Assembly: GCF_022345965.1 (NCBI RefSeq)
Contig: NZ_JAKRMU010000001.1
Location: 496,001 to 560,000, forward strand
Length of the DNA stretch: 64,000 nucleotides
Source: Corynebacterium sp. ACRQK
GTDB taxonomy: Bacteria; Actinomycetota; Actinomycetes; Mycobacteriales; Mycobacteriaceae
Reading direction: 5' to 3'
Made by a program: the position numbers and the translations under genes. Shown one piece after another: positions 18,804-27,203 of the stretch. Each line of letters opens with the position of its first letter. Within the stretch, counting starts at the first letter, position 1. The notes under the pieces were generated by a model. It searched no databases. It had not been told where the DNA came from and was given only the letters and a program-made list of their open reading frames with translations.

Positions 18804-21800
18804 CGTTTTCCTCCAGCTGAGTGGACTCGCGCAACTGCAACAGCTCGCTCAGCTCCTCATCGTCAAGGTTGGCGATCCACCCCTCGCCCGCACCGACGAT
18901 GTCTCCCGCCAGCTCGCGTTTGCCCATGATGATGTCGTGAATTCTTTCGTCGATGGTGCCTTGCACCACCAGCTTATAAACCTCCACGGACTTGTTTTGG
19001 CCGATTCGATAGGCCCGGTCCGTGGCCTGGTCCTCCACTGCCGGATTCCACCAACGGTCGATGTGGATCACCACGGAGGCTTCGGTCAGGGTGATACCGG
19101 TACCGCCAGCGCGTACTGAGAGGATCATGATCGGCGGCCCATCGGCGCTTTGGAAATCGCGGACCATCTGCGTGCGCTTCGCACGCGACAGCCCTCCGTG
19201 CAGCACGGGAACCTCCACACCGAAGGTGCTCTGCAGTTCCGGCGCCAGCATCTTGCCGAACGTCGGAAACTGCGTGAACATCAGCACCTTCTTGCCCTGT
19301 CCCAGCGCCTGACTGGTGATCTCGAAGATACGTTCGATCTTTGCCGAGCGGTGCTTACCATCGGCCAAAATTCCGGAGCCGTCGCCCGCGAAGTGTGCCG
19401 GGTGGTTGCAGATCTGCTTGATCTTCACCAGCGCCCCCAGGATATTGGCGCGCCGCTTGCCACCGGGTAGCTGCAGGCGCATCTCCATGTCCTTAATAAA
19501 GGTCTCGTACAGCGCCGCCTGCTCCCTAGACAAAGGCACTCGTTCCACGATGTCCTGCTTCTCCGGCAAGTCCAAACCAATCGCCGCGTCGTCCTTCAAC
19601 CGGCGCAGAATAAAGGGCTGCACCAGCCCGCGCAGGCGCCGTTTCGCCTCCTCGTCCCCGTAGCGCTCAATGGGGATGGCCAAGCGGTTTTGGAAGGCTG
19701 CGGCTGAGCCGAGGATTCCGGGGTTCGCGAAGTCCATGATCGCGTACAGATCACTCAGCCGGTTTTCCACCGGGGTGCCCGTCAGCGCAATGTGGGTCTC
19801 TGCATTCAGCGAGCGCACCGCCCGGGACTGCTTCGTCGCCGGGTTCTTGATGGCCTGCGCCTCGTCGGCCACCACTCGCCCCCACTGAGCCTGCTGGTAG
19901 CGCGCAGGATTTCTGGCCACACGCCCGTAGGTTGTCACCACTAGATCCGGCTTCTTTTGCTTACCCTCCAGCCCCTGGGACGTGGCGTCACCAAACTCCT
20001 CATCAGTGAGCAACCCCGAACCGTGATCAACCAGCACCTCCAGGCTCGGCACGTGCAGCGCAGCCTCCGCCCGCCAAGCCTCCACGACGGTGGTGGGCGC
20101 AACCACCAGGGTGGGGCCTGCGCAATCGTCGACCTCGCGCTCCCAGGCCAACAGCGCGAGCACTTGCAGGGTTTTACCCAGACCCATGTCGTCGGCCAGG
20201 ATCGCGCCAATACGGTGACGGTGCATCCAGGCCAGCCAGCTTAAACCGCGGCGTTGGTGGTCGCGCAGGGTGGTCTGCACCGTGGCGGGAGGCTCTACCG
20301 GCTCCGGCGGATCCACCTGCGCCTCGCCGTCGAGCAGTCGTTCCACCCAACCGTCAGCCACCACGCGGAATTCGTGGTCGGTATCTACCGTCTCGCTGGC
20401 GCTCAACAGGTCGGCTTCCAAAATGTCGCGCACGCTGACGGTGGCATCCCCCACTGGCTTGTCCTGCTCCTTGGTTACTTCCGCGAACCACTTGCGGGCG
20501 CTCGAGAGGGCCTCCTGATCCAGGTAGACGTACTCGCCGTTGATGCGCACGATCGACTCGGCCGCGTTCAACAGCTCCTGGCGGGTGGCCTCGTCCAGCC
20601 CCTCCCCGACTCCATCGGAGCCGTTGCTTCCTGCGGGGCCTCCGCCGTCACCCAGACTGACCTCCCAGGAGAAGTCCATCAGCTGGTCCATCCCCAACTT
20701 TCCCGACCCAGGCCCTTGCCCGACCGGGGTGACCTTCGCCTTTACCCGCGGGCGCACTTTGCCCCATCCACGCGGAATCATCACGCTAAATCCTGCCTTG
20801 CGCAGCGCCTCCGCCCCGTACTCTAGGAAGCTCGCAAGCTCGGTGATGTCCAGGTTCGTACCCAGGGTTGGTTGCGCGCTCGGCAGTTCTTCTGGACGCC
20901 ACCATTCCCGCCCCAGCTGGTTCGCGCCGATATTTACCCACGTCAGCAGGCTTCGTACGTGCGAATTAAACTCTTGCCAAACGTCTTCCACCCTGTAGAG
21001 ACTGCGAATAACCTGCTCTCTCAGACCTTCGTTCATGGTGGCAGGGTTAAGCGACTCGAAAGGGCCACCATTCTGGGAATAGGCGATCTGCAGCCACCAA
21101 GTTGGCTCAGCATCAGCTTCTTCCACTTCGGAGGGCGTAGACAGCAAGAACACCAACTGCCCCGCCTGGGCCTCTGCCTCGCGCCGCCACTGACTGAGGC
21201 TTGCCACGGTGCTGGCCCCGCCCCGCCGGGTCGCCGTTCCCGTCGCCAATGCGCGCACGAAGTCCGAGGTGAACTCGCCCAGCTCACGGCGCAGGTGAGT
21301 CACGGCGATCCAGTGCGCAAACTCGTCGGCCATGCGATCCACTACGTCTGCGCCACCGTTGCGTGTCAGCACTCCCGGCACGCGGTCACGGAACTGCTGC
21401 AGCACGCGCATGTGGCCGCCTGCGGGCGCAAGCGTCCATCGTGGGAACCACTGATCATCCACTCGCTCCATCCGCACCATTACGCGCCCGGCTCGCACAG
21501 CCCCCTCAACAAACGAGCACAGATTCATAAGGAATTTGAGCTCCGACCCCAGCCCGTCGATCAAGCCACGCCTATCCGTAGTTCCAGCATCGATACTTTT
21601 ATTCACATACTCGCATAATTCCCCCATGACAGAAACAGATTCTTCGGGCGTCAAAGCCACCGCCGGCACTGGCAATTCCTTAACTCTCCCCCGGGGCGTA
21701 GACAGCCAAATCCCACCCCTATTGCGCCACGGGCGCGACCCCAGAATATCCATACAAACAGCAGGTAGATCGCCGGTTTCCAGTTCATCGATATCGAGCA

Positions 21801-21888
21801 CCACCCCGTGCCCCTCGACACGCTCTACCCACAACCACAGCCCGCCCGACGTGGGTGCAACAACGTGCATTTGATGCGTGAATCCCAT
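18796..21888 (-). CDS. SNF2-family helicase/ATPase
   Basis: This 1030-residue protein has a long N-terminal region (about 1-530) of the type found in bacterial HepA/SNF2 proteins, followed by a two-lobed SNF2 ATPase. Visible motifs are TLRDHQRRGLSWLAWM, Walker A DDMGLGKT near residue 565, VVTTYGRV, the DEAH-type box VADEAQAIKN, ALTGTPVENRL, VLMFTQF, and motif VI ATDRAYRIGQ. These are DNA translocases that remodel protein-DNA complexes. The frame is open 50 codons further upstream, but ATG at 21888 is chosen because the sequence after it (GFTHQMHVV) reads as a normal N-terminus. It heads a four-gene operon with SWIM, SbcD-like and SbcC-like genes. Confidence 0.88.
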   Translation of the reverse strand: MGFTHQMHVVAPTSGGLWLWVERVEGHGVVLDIDELETGDLPAVCMDILGSRPWRNRGGIWLSTPRGRVKELPVPAVALTPEESVSVMGELCEYVNKSIDAGTTDRRGLIDGLGSELKFLMNLCSFVEGAVRAGRVMVRMERVDDQWFPRWTLAPAGGHMRVLQQFRDRVPGVLTRNGGADVVDRMADEFAHWIAVTHLRRELGEFTSDFVRALATGTATRRGGASTVASLSQWRREAEAQAGQLVFLLSTPSEVEEADAEPTWWLQIAYSQNGGPFESLNPATMNEGLREQVIRSLYRVEDVWQEFNSHVRSLLTWVNIGANQLGREWWRPEELPSAQPTLGTNLDITELASFLEYGAEALRKAGFSVMIPRGWGKVRPRVKAKVTPVGQGPGSGKLGMDQLMDFSWEVSLGDGGGPAGSNGSDGVGEGLDEATRQELLNAAESIVRINGEYVYLDQEALSSARKWFAEVTKEQDKPVGDATVSVRDILEADLLSASETVDTDHEFRVVADGWVERLLDGEAQVDPPEPVEPPATVQTTLRDHQRRGLSWLAWMHRHRIGAILADDMGLGKTLQVLALLAWEREVDDCAGPTLVVAPTTVVEAWRAEAALHVPSLEVLVDHGSGLLTDEEFGDATSQGLEGKQKKPDLVVTTYGRVARNPARYQQAQWGRVVADEAQAIKNPATKQSRAVRSLNAETHIALTGTPVENRLSDLYAIMDFANPGILGSAAAFQNRLAIPIERYGDEEAKRRLRGLVQPFILRRLKDDAAIGLDLPEKQDIVERVPLSREQAALYETFIKDMEMRLQLPGGKRRANILGALVKIKQICNHPAHFAGDGSGILADGKHRSAKIERIFEITSQALGQGKKVLMFTQFPTFGKMLAPELQSTFGVEVPVLHGGLSRAKRTQMVRDFQSADGPPIMILSVRAGGTGITLTEASVVIHIDRWWNPAVEDQATDRAYRIGQNKSVEVYKLVVQGTIDERIHDIIMGKRELAGDIVGAGEGWIANLDDEELSELLQLRESTQLEENDG

Positions 21889-22021
21889 GCTGGAAGTTTT
21901 ACCACGTACCCCAGACACCCTTCGAAGTATGACCACGTTCGCTAACGTGGATAGCGAGTTGTGCGCGTCACACATGCGCGCGCCTTCTGCACTTCGGAGC
22001 ACAGAGAGCCCGAAAGCTGAC

Positions 22022-22036
22022 GTATAGAACTTATAC
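22022..22036 (+). promoter_or_regulatory. Inverted repeat upstream of putP
   Basis: GTATA-gaact-TATAC is a 5-bp inverted repeat ending about 25 nt before the putP start, overlapping TATAGA/TATACA sequences that could serve as -10. It could be an operator or the core promoter. Confidence 0.3.
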
Positions 22037-22061
22037 ATTCAACTTGAGGAGATGACTGTTC

Positions 22062-23642
22062 ATGGCTGACCAAACATGGTTTGTCATAGCCATGGTGATC
22101 TATTTGATCGTCATGCTGCTGATCGGACTTTATAGTTTCAACCAGACCGACGAGTATGAGGACTACATGCTCGGCGGACGTAACCTGCACCCCTTCGTCG
22201 CCGCCCTATCCGCCGGCGCCTCAGACATGTCCGGCTGGCTACTCATGGGGCTGCCGGGCGCGCTCTACATGGTTGGCTTCTCTGAGATGTGGATGGCCAT
22301 CGGCCTACTGATCGGTGCCGCAGTGAACTGGATCGTTACCGCACCGCGCCTGCGCTCCTACACCGAGGTGGCGAACAACTCCATCACGATCCCCTCCTTC
22401 CTGGAGAATCGCTTAAATGATCGCAGCCACTTCCTGCGCATCGCCGCCGGCATCATCATTCTGGTGTTCTTCACCTTCTACGTTTCCTCCGGCATGGTCG
22501 CCGGTGGCCGCTACTTCGAGTCCACCTTCGAAGGTGACTACCTGACTGGCATGATCATCATCGCCGCCGTTACCGTGGGCTACACCTTCATCGGTGGCTT
22601 CCTGGCCGTCTCCTTCACCGACACCGTCCAGGGCTGCATCATGTTCGTCTCCCTGCTGCTGGTGCCGGTCATGGCACTGCTGCACATGGATGACCCAGGT
22701 GCTATCTGGACCTACCAACTGGAAAACGCTTACGCCCTCGAGACCATTGAGCCGAACCCGGACTGGTTCTCCCTGTTCACCGGCGTCTCCTTCGTCACCA
22801 TCATCTCCAACTTGGCATGGGGACTGGGCTACTTCGGCCAGCCGCACATCATCGTGCGCTTCATGGCGCTGCGCAGCCCGTCCGATGCCCGCGCAGGTAT
22901 GCGCTACGGCGTGGGCTGGATGTTCCTATGCCTTGTCGGCACCGTCATGGTCGCCATCATCGGCCCGGCATTCTTCGGTATGGATCCGTCCATCGCCATC
23001 ACTGACCAGGAGAACTTCGAGACAATCTTCCTGGACATGGGCCGCATCCTGTTCCACCCACTGATCGCTGGTCTGATCCTGACCGCAGTCCTGGCCGCAA
23101 TCATGTCCACCATTTCCTCCCAGCTGCTGGTTGTTTCCTCCGCGCTGATTGAGGATATCTACAACGGCCTGATCAACAAGAATGCGTCCGACCAGTCCCT
23201 GAAGAACCTCTCCCGCATCTCCGTGCTGGTGGTCGCTATCTTCGCCGGTGTGATTGCTCTCAACCCGGAGTCCGGCATTCTGGGCCTGGTCGAGTTCGCC
23301 TGGGCGGGCTTCGGCGCCTCCTTCGGCCCGGTCATTCTGGCTTCGCTGTACTGGCGCCGCCTCAACGCTCCGGGAGCCGCCGCGGGTCTGGTCACCGGCG
23401 CCATCGTCGCCTTCATCTGGGGTGGCCTGCCGCAGTTCGGTGTTATGGACAAGCCCTTCGACCTATACGAGATGATCCCGGGTGTCGCCCTGAACATCAT
23501 CGTGATGGTCACGGTTACCCTACTGACCAAGGCACCATCCAAGGAGATCACCGACACCTTCGACGAGGCAGCCAAGCTCTCCAAGGTCGCTATCAAGAAG
23601 GACATCGACTTCGAGGAAGCCGCAGAGGTTACCGCCAAGTAG
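22062..23642 (+). CDS. putP: Sodium/proline symporter
   Basis: This 526-residue transporter of the sodium:solute symporter family has about 13 membrane segments. The family signature region ALSAGASDMSGWLLMGLPGALY is near residues 45-66, and a second landmark is LAWGLGYFGQPHI. It imports L-proline with sodium, for nutrition and osmoprotection. The charged C-terminal tail is cytoplasmic. The ATG has GAGGAG at 10 nt. A strong terminator follows directly. It is divergent from the SNF2 operon. The proline assignment rests on overall likeness to PutP, so a related substrate cannot be excluded. Confidence 0.9.
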   Translation: MADQTWFVIAMVIYLIVMLLIGLYSFNQTDEYEDYMLGGRNLHPFVAALSAGASDMSGWLLMGLPGALYMVGFSEMWMAIGLLIGAAVNWIVTAPRLRSYTEVANNSITIPSFLENRLNDRSHFLRIAAGIIILVFFTFYVSSGMVAGGRYFESTFEGDYLTGMIIIAAVTVGYTFIGGFLAVSFTDTVQGCIMFVSLLLVPVMALLHMDDPGAIWTYQLENAYALETIEPNPDWFSLFTGVSFVTIISNLAWGLGYFGQPHIIVRFMALRSPSDARAGMRYGVGWMFLCLVGTVMVAIIGPAFFGMDPSIAITDQENFETIFLDMGRILFHPLIAGLILTAVLAAIMSTISSQLLVVSSALIEDIYNGLINKNASDQSLKNLSRISVLVVAIFAGVIALNPESGILGLVEFAWAGFGASFGPVILASLYWRRLNAPGAAAGLVTGAIVAFIWGGLPQFGVMDKPFDLYEMIPGVALNIIVMVTVTLLTKAPSKEITDTFDEAAKLSKVAIKKDIDFEEAAEVTAK

Positions 23643-23671
23643 TCCAACCGCTATCTTGAGCGAACCTTTCT

Positions 23672-23710
23672 AGCGCCGCTGCAGTCTAAGACTGCATGCG
23701 GCGCTTTTTC
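23672..23710 (+). terminator. Terminator of putP overlapping the next start codon
   Basis: AGCGCCGC-TGCAGTC-taa-GACTGCA-TGCGGCGCT followed by five T residues forms a long GC-rich hairpin with a T tract, about 30 bp after putP. The ATG of the HNH gene (23696) lies within the 3' arm. Confidence 0.85.
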
Positions 23711-24349
23711 CTGTCTCAGCCCTTCACGTTCTATTGCCTGTTCCTGGTTGTCTTGGTCTGTGCTGTTTCTTGGGTGACGACGCCACATGGTCATCACCCA
23801 CAGGACCAGAAAACAGTTAGGGAGTACCTGCAACACATTCGCCAGATCTCCGCCCGCCCACGGGTGCTGGGGTACTCCCGAGCCCGCTTCGGCGACGACT
23901 GGGGCATGCAGATCACTGACCGTGGCGTGTGCGATACTCGGGACTTACTACTGGTACAGGCTTTCGGAGGTTCGGCCGGTGGGTGCGCCAACGACGATAG
24001 AGACGGAGCGGCGGGGGAACGAAGGGGCGTCGATCCCTATACACACCACCCCATGGACCGCCACGGGGTGGACATAGACCACATCGTCCCGCTGGCGGCC
24101 GCATGGGACCTGGGAGCTTATGCGTGGCCGGAAGCACAGCGGCGGGCGTTTGCAAACGACATGCAGCGAAATCTGGTGGTGACGGCGTCCGAGGTGAACC
24201 GGGAGAAATCCGATTCCACATTGAGCGAATGGCTGCCCCCGGTGGAACGCTGTGGCTACTGCGCGCGCTTCGTGCGGGTAGTCGGCGACTATGGATTGGC
24301 ACTTTCGGGAGCCGATGTGCAGGCGGCTCAGGAAGCCTGCGATCTATAG
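23696..24349 (+). CDS. Extracytoplasmic HNH nuclease
   Basis: This 217-residue protein has one N-terminal hydrophobic segment (about residues 10-28, a signal peptide or anchor). It ends in an HNH-type nuclease domain with DIDHIVPLAAAWDLGA, then a NDMQRNLVVTASEVNREKS stretch with the Asn expected in the motif, and SEWLPP. Three cysteines in the mature part (VCDTRD, GGCANDD, CGYC region) could form disulphides. The family includes secreted nucleases with a GmrSD/DUF1524-like core, and a role in nutrient acquisition or competition is possible. The start codon lies inside the putP terminator, so expression may rely on readthrough or on a promoter overlapping the hairpin. Confidence 0.75.
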   Translation: MRRFFLSQPFTFYCLFLVVLVCAVSWVTTPHGHHPQDQKTVREYLQHIRQISARPRVLGYSRARFGDDWGMQITDRGVCDTRDLLLVQAFGGSAGGCANDDRDGAAGERRGVDPYTHHPMDRHGVDIDHIVPLAAAWDLGAYAWPEAQRRAFANDMQRNLVVTASEVNREKSDSTLSEWLPPVERCGYCARFVRVVGDYGLALSGADVQAAQEACDL

Positions 24350-24404
24350 GACGCGCGGCTTTTAAAGGTGACAAAGCCCCTGTTCATCTGTGAGGATAGA
24401 GGAC

Positions 24405-24890
24405 ATGTCTACTTTTATTGTTGCGCTTCACGTTCTGACGGCGATCCTGTTGATCGGCCCCGTTGCTATCGCTTCCTCCATGTACGCTCCCCAGTTCCGC
24501 AAGGCACAGTCCGGTGACCCAGCAGCTGTAGGCGCCCTGCGACTGATACACCGCATTACCCGCTCTTATGGCTTCATTTCCCTGCTGGTACCGGTACTGG
24601 GCCTCATCGCATTCTTCGTCGTGGACGGCGCAATGAAGAACACCGCGCTGCACTTCGCCCTGCTGCTGGCCATCGCTGCTTGGGGTGTTCTGATTGCTCT
24701 GGTTATCCCCCGTCAGCGCCAGGGTCTGGTTGCACTGAACGCTGTCGAGGCCGGTGATGCTCCGGCTTCCGAATCAGAGGCCGCCAAGGCCGCAAATGCG
24801 GACACCTCCAAGATCCCGGGGCAGGCGGCAATGTTCGCGGGCATCTTCAACCTGCTGTGGCTGGTTACGGCGATCCTGATGTTCATCTAA
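24405..24890 (+). CDS. Four-helix membrane protein, DUF2269-like
   Basis: This 161-residue protein has four predicted membrane helices, the first being TFIVALHVLTAILLIGPVAI. A histidine in this helix, a conserved RxIHRI-like segment (RLIHRITRSYG) and the overall topology resemble the DUF2269 family. The last helix is preceded by an Ala/Glu-rich cytoplasmic loop. An in-frame GTG at 24390 exists, but ATG at 24405 has GAGGA 8 nt upstream. It ends before a strong bidirectional terminator facing the DEAD-box gene. No function is known. Confidence 0.65.
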   Translation: MSTFIVALHVLTAILLIGPVAIASSMYAPQFRKAQSGDPAAVGALRLIHRITRSYGFISLLVPVLGLIAFFVVDGAMKNTALHFALLLAIAAWGVLIALVIPRQRQGLVALNAVEAGDAPASESEAAKAANADTSKIPGQAAMFAGIFNLLWLVTAILMFI

Positions 24891-24920
24891 TGCCCGAAGC
24901 TTTTAAAGCTTTAATTACAA

Positions 24921-24940
24921 CCCGCGAATAAAATCGCGGG
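24921..24940. repeat. Hairpin CCCGCGA/TCGCGGG
   Basis: A 7-bp perfect inverted repeat with a 6-nt A/T-rich loop, lacking a clear T tract, lies just before the main terminator. A further palindrome, AAGCTT-tta-AAGCTT, precedes it at 24897-24911. Confidence 0.5.
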
Positions 24941-24949
24941 TACACAAAA

Positions 24950-24977
24950 ACGCACCCCGGGCCCGGGGTGCGTTTTT
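24950..24977. terminator. Bidirectional terminator
   Basis: ACGCACCCCGG-gcc-CGGGGTGCGT forms a near-perfect GC-rich stem flanked by A5 on the left and T5 on the right. It can therefore stop transcripts from both the membrane-protein gene and the convergent DEAD-box gene. Confidence 0.9.
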
Positions 24978-24996
24978 ATTTGCGTGGACGTTGCCG

Positions 24997-27111
24997 CTAG
25001 CGGCGGCCCCCACGGTGCCTGCGGTCAGACTTGAAATCCCGCTCGCCACGACCACCACGATCGTTCCGATCTCCACGATCATCCCGGCGGTTGCGTCCGC
25101 CACGGCCACCACGATCATCGCGATCGTCGAAGCGGTTGCGTCCGCCACGATCTCCACGTCCGCCGCGATCCCCGCGGTCATTTCGGTGCTGGCGCTTGTG
25201 GCTGCCCGGGCGGCCAGCCGGGGCACCCGGATCCGGCTCAATGTTGATCAGCTGGCCAGACACGCGGGTCTGATCCAGCGCGTGGAAAACCTCCATCGGC
25301 AGATCCGCCGGCAGCTCCACCAGGGAATGCTCCGCGAAGATGCTGATGCGACCGAAGTCCCGGGAGTTCATGCCACCCTCGTTGGCCAGGGCGCCGACGA
25401 TGGCTCCCGGGCGCACACGCTGACGGTGGCCCACCGACAGGCGGTACACTGCCAGCTCCTTACCGTTGTGATCCGTGATGCGCGGAGCTTCCTTATTGAA
25501 GCGTTCGTCGAAGGGCTTGTATGCTCCGCCTCCGCTGCGATTGTCGTCACCATAGCGATCGCGGCGGCGCGGGCGCTCCTCCTTCGGCTTCTCCTTCATC
25601 AGGAAGTCCTCGCCGGCCTGCAGCTGAGCTGCCAGAGCCGCCGCAATGTCCGCCAGCTCCACTTCATTGGAATCCGCGTATTCCTTCACCAGGTCACGGA
25701 AGATGCCGATCTGCGGGTCCGCCAGGGACTCCGTCAGGCTGTCGCTGAACTTCTCTTTGCGAGCCTCGTTCACCGCGTCCACCGTCGGCAGCTCAATCTC
25801 ATTCAACCGAGACTTGGTTGCCCTTTCGATAGTCTTCAGCAGGCGGCGCTCACGGGGCGTCACGAACAAAATAGCGCGACCCTTACGACCTGCACGGCCC
25901 GTGCGGCCAATGCGGTGCACATAGGACTCGGTATCGTGCGGAATGTCGTAGTTGAACACGTGGGTGATGCGGTCGACATCCAGACCACGGGCGGCAACGT
26001 CGGTGGCCACGAGGATGTCCAGGCGGCCATCCTTAAGCTGATCCACAGTACGCTCACGTAAGTTCTGCGGAATATCGCCATTGATGGCGGCCGCGTTGAA
26101 ACCGCGGGCACGCAGGCGCTCCGCCAGCTCCTCGGTCTCGTTCTTCGTGCGCACGAACATGATCATGGCCTCAAACTCGGTGACTTCGAGGATGCGAGTC
26201 AGCGCGTCCAGCTTGTCGCGATGGCTGACCAGCAGATAATCCTGCTCGATGTTTTCGCTAGTCCGCTGGGTGGCCTTAACCGTGATTTCCTGCGGCTCGT
26301 TCAGGTACTGCTTCGACAGGCGGCGAATGCCGGAGGGCATCGTCGCAGAGAACAGGGCAACCTGCTTCTCACTGGGGGTATCCTCCAAGATGCGCTCGAC
26401 ATCCTCCTGGAAGCCCATGTTCAGCATCTCGTCGGCCTCGTCGAGCACCATGAAGCGCAACTCGGAAATATCCAGGCTGCCCTTCCTCAGGTGGTCGATC
26501 ACACGGCCGGGTGTGCCGACCACAATGTGGGCACCTCGGCGCAGGCCGGACAGCTGCACGCCGTAAGCCTGGCCACCGTAGATCGGCAGCACGTGGATGC
26601 CGCCCACGTGCTCAGAGAAGGATTGGAAGCTCTCGGCAACCTGCAATGCAAGCTCGCGCGTCGGCGCCAATACGAGGGCTTGGGGGTGACGCTTCGACAC
26701 GTCAATGCGCGACAGAATCGGCAACGCAAACGCGGCCGTCTTACCGGTACCGGTCTGTGCGAGGCCGACCACATCGTGCCCCTTCATCAGCACCGGAATG
26801 GTTTCTGCCTGGATTGGGGAAGGTACTTCGAAGCCGACCTTCTTGACTGCAGCTAATACATTTTCGGGCAATCCCAGCCCGTCGAAAGAGGGCTGCCGCT
26901 CTTCGCCCTGTTGGTTTTCTTTTTCTGGAACTTTCGCTTCGGCGTTCTCAGACTCCACTGCCTCATTAGTCACATCTCGTGGCTCTTGATTCTCCACGGC
27001 AGAATCCTGGGAAGAATTCTCCGTGATGCCACCCTGCAGTTCATTCTGAGATACCGACTCGTCATTAACCGGCTGGTTTACGTCGCCGGTGACGTTTTCA
27101 GTATCACTCAT
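24997..27111 (-). CDS. deaD: DEAD-box RNA helicase (DeaD/CsdA-like)
   Basis: This 704-residue ATP-dependent RNA helicase probably acts in ribosome assembly and mRNA structure removal, notably in the cold. The acidic N-terminal 75 residues are low-complexity. The Q motif follows at SPIQAETIP, then Walker A AQTGTGKT (118-125), PTRELALQ, the DEAD box VLDEADEML, SAT (LFSATMP), and in the second lobe ATDVAARGLD and HRIGRTGRAGRKG. A DbpA-like RNA-binding fold lies near 570-640. The C-terminal 65 residues are Arg/Gly/Asp-rich (DDRGGRGGR-like repeats). A TAAGCT element 9 nt upstream of the ATG could be a -10 box of a nearly leaderless mRNA. Confidence 0.92.
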   Translation of the reverse strand: MSDTENVTGDVNQPVNDESVSQNELQGGITENSSQDSAVENQEPRDVTNEAVESENAEAKVPEKENQQGEERQPSFDGLGLPENVLAAVKKVGFEVPSPIQAETIPVLMKGHDVVGLAQTGTGKTAAFALPILSRIDVSKRHPQALVLAPTRELALQVAESFQSFSEHVGGIHVLPIYGGQAYGVQLSGLRRGAHIVVGTPGRVIDHLRKGSLDISELRFMVLDEADEMLNMGFQEDVERILEDTPSEKQVALFSATMPSGIRRLSKQYLNEPQEITVKATQRTSENIEQDYLLVSHRDKLDALTRILEVTEFEAMIMFVRTKNETEELAERLRARGFNAAAINGDIPQNLRERTVDQLKDGRLDILVATDVAARGLDVDRITHVFNYDIPHDTESYVHRIGRTGRAGRKGRAILFVTPRERRLLKTIERATKSRLNEIELPTVDAVNEARKEKFSDSLTESLADPQIGIFRDLVKEYADSNEVELADIAAALAAQLQAGEDFLMKEKPKEERPRRRDRYGDDNRSGGGAYKPFDERFNKEAPRITDHNGKELAVYRLSVGHRQRVRPGAIVGALANEGGMNSRDFGRISIFAEHSLVELPADLPMEVFHALDQTRVSGQLINIEPDPGAPAGRPGSHKRQHRNDRGDRGGRGDRGGRNRFDDRDDRGGRGGRNRRDDRGDRNDRGGRGERDFKSDRRHRGGRR

Positions 27112-27203
27112 CGTTGCCCAAGCTTACGCTGCCTTGACCGATAAAGCGATTCATGGAAATACTCGGACAATCCCCCCGGGGGTCTCGTCGCCGACAGCGC
27201 AAG

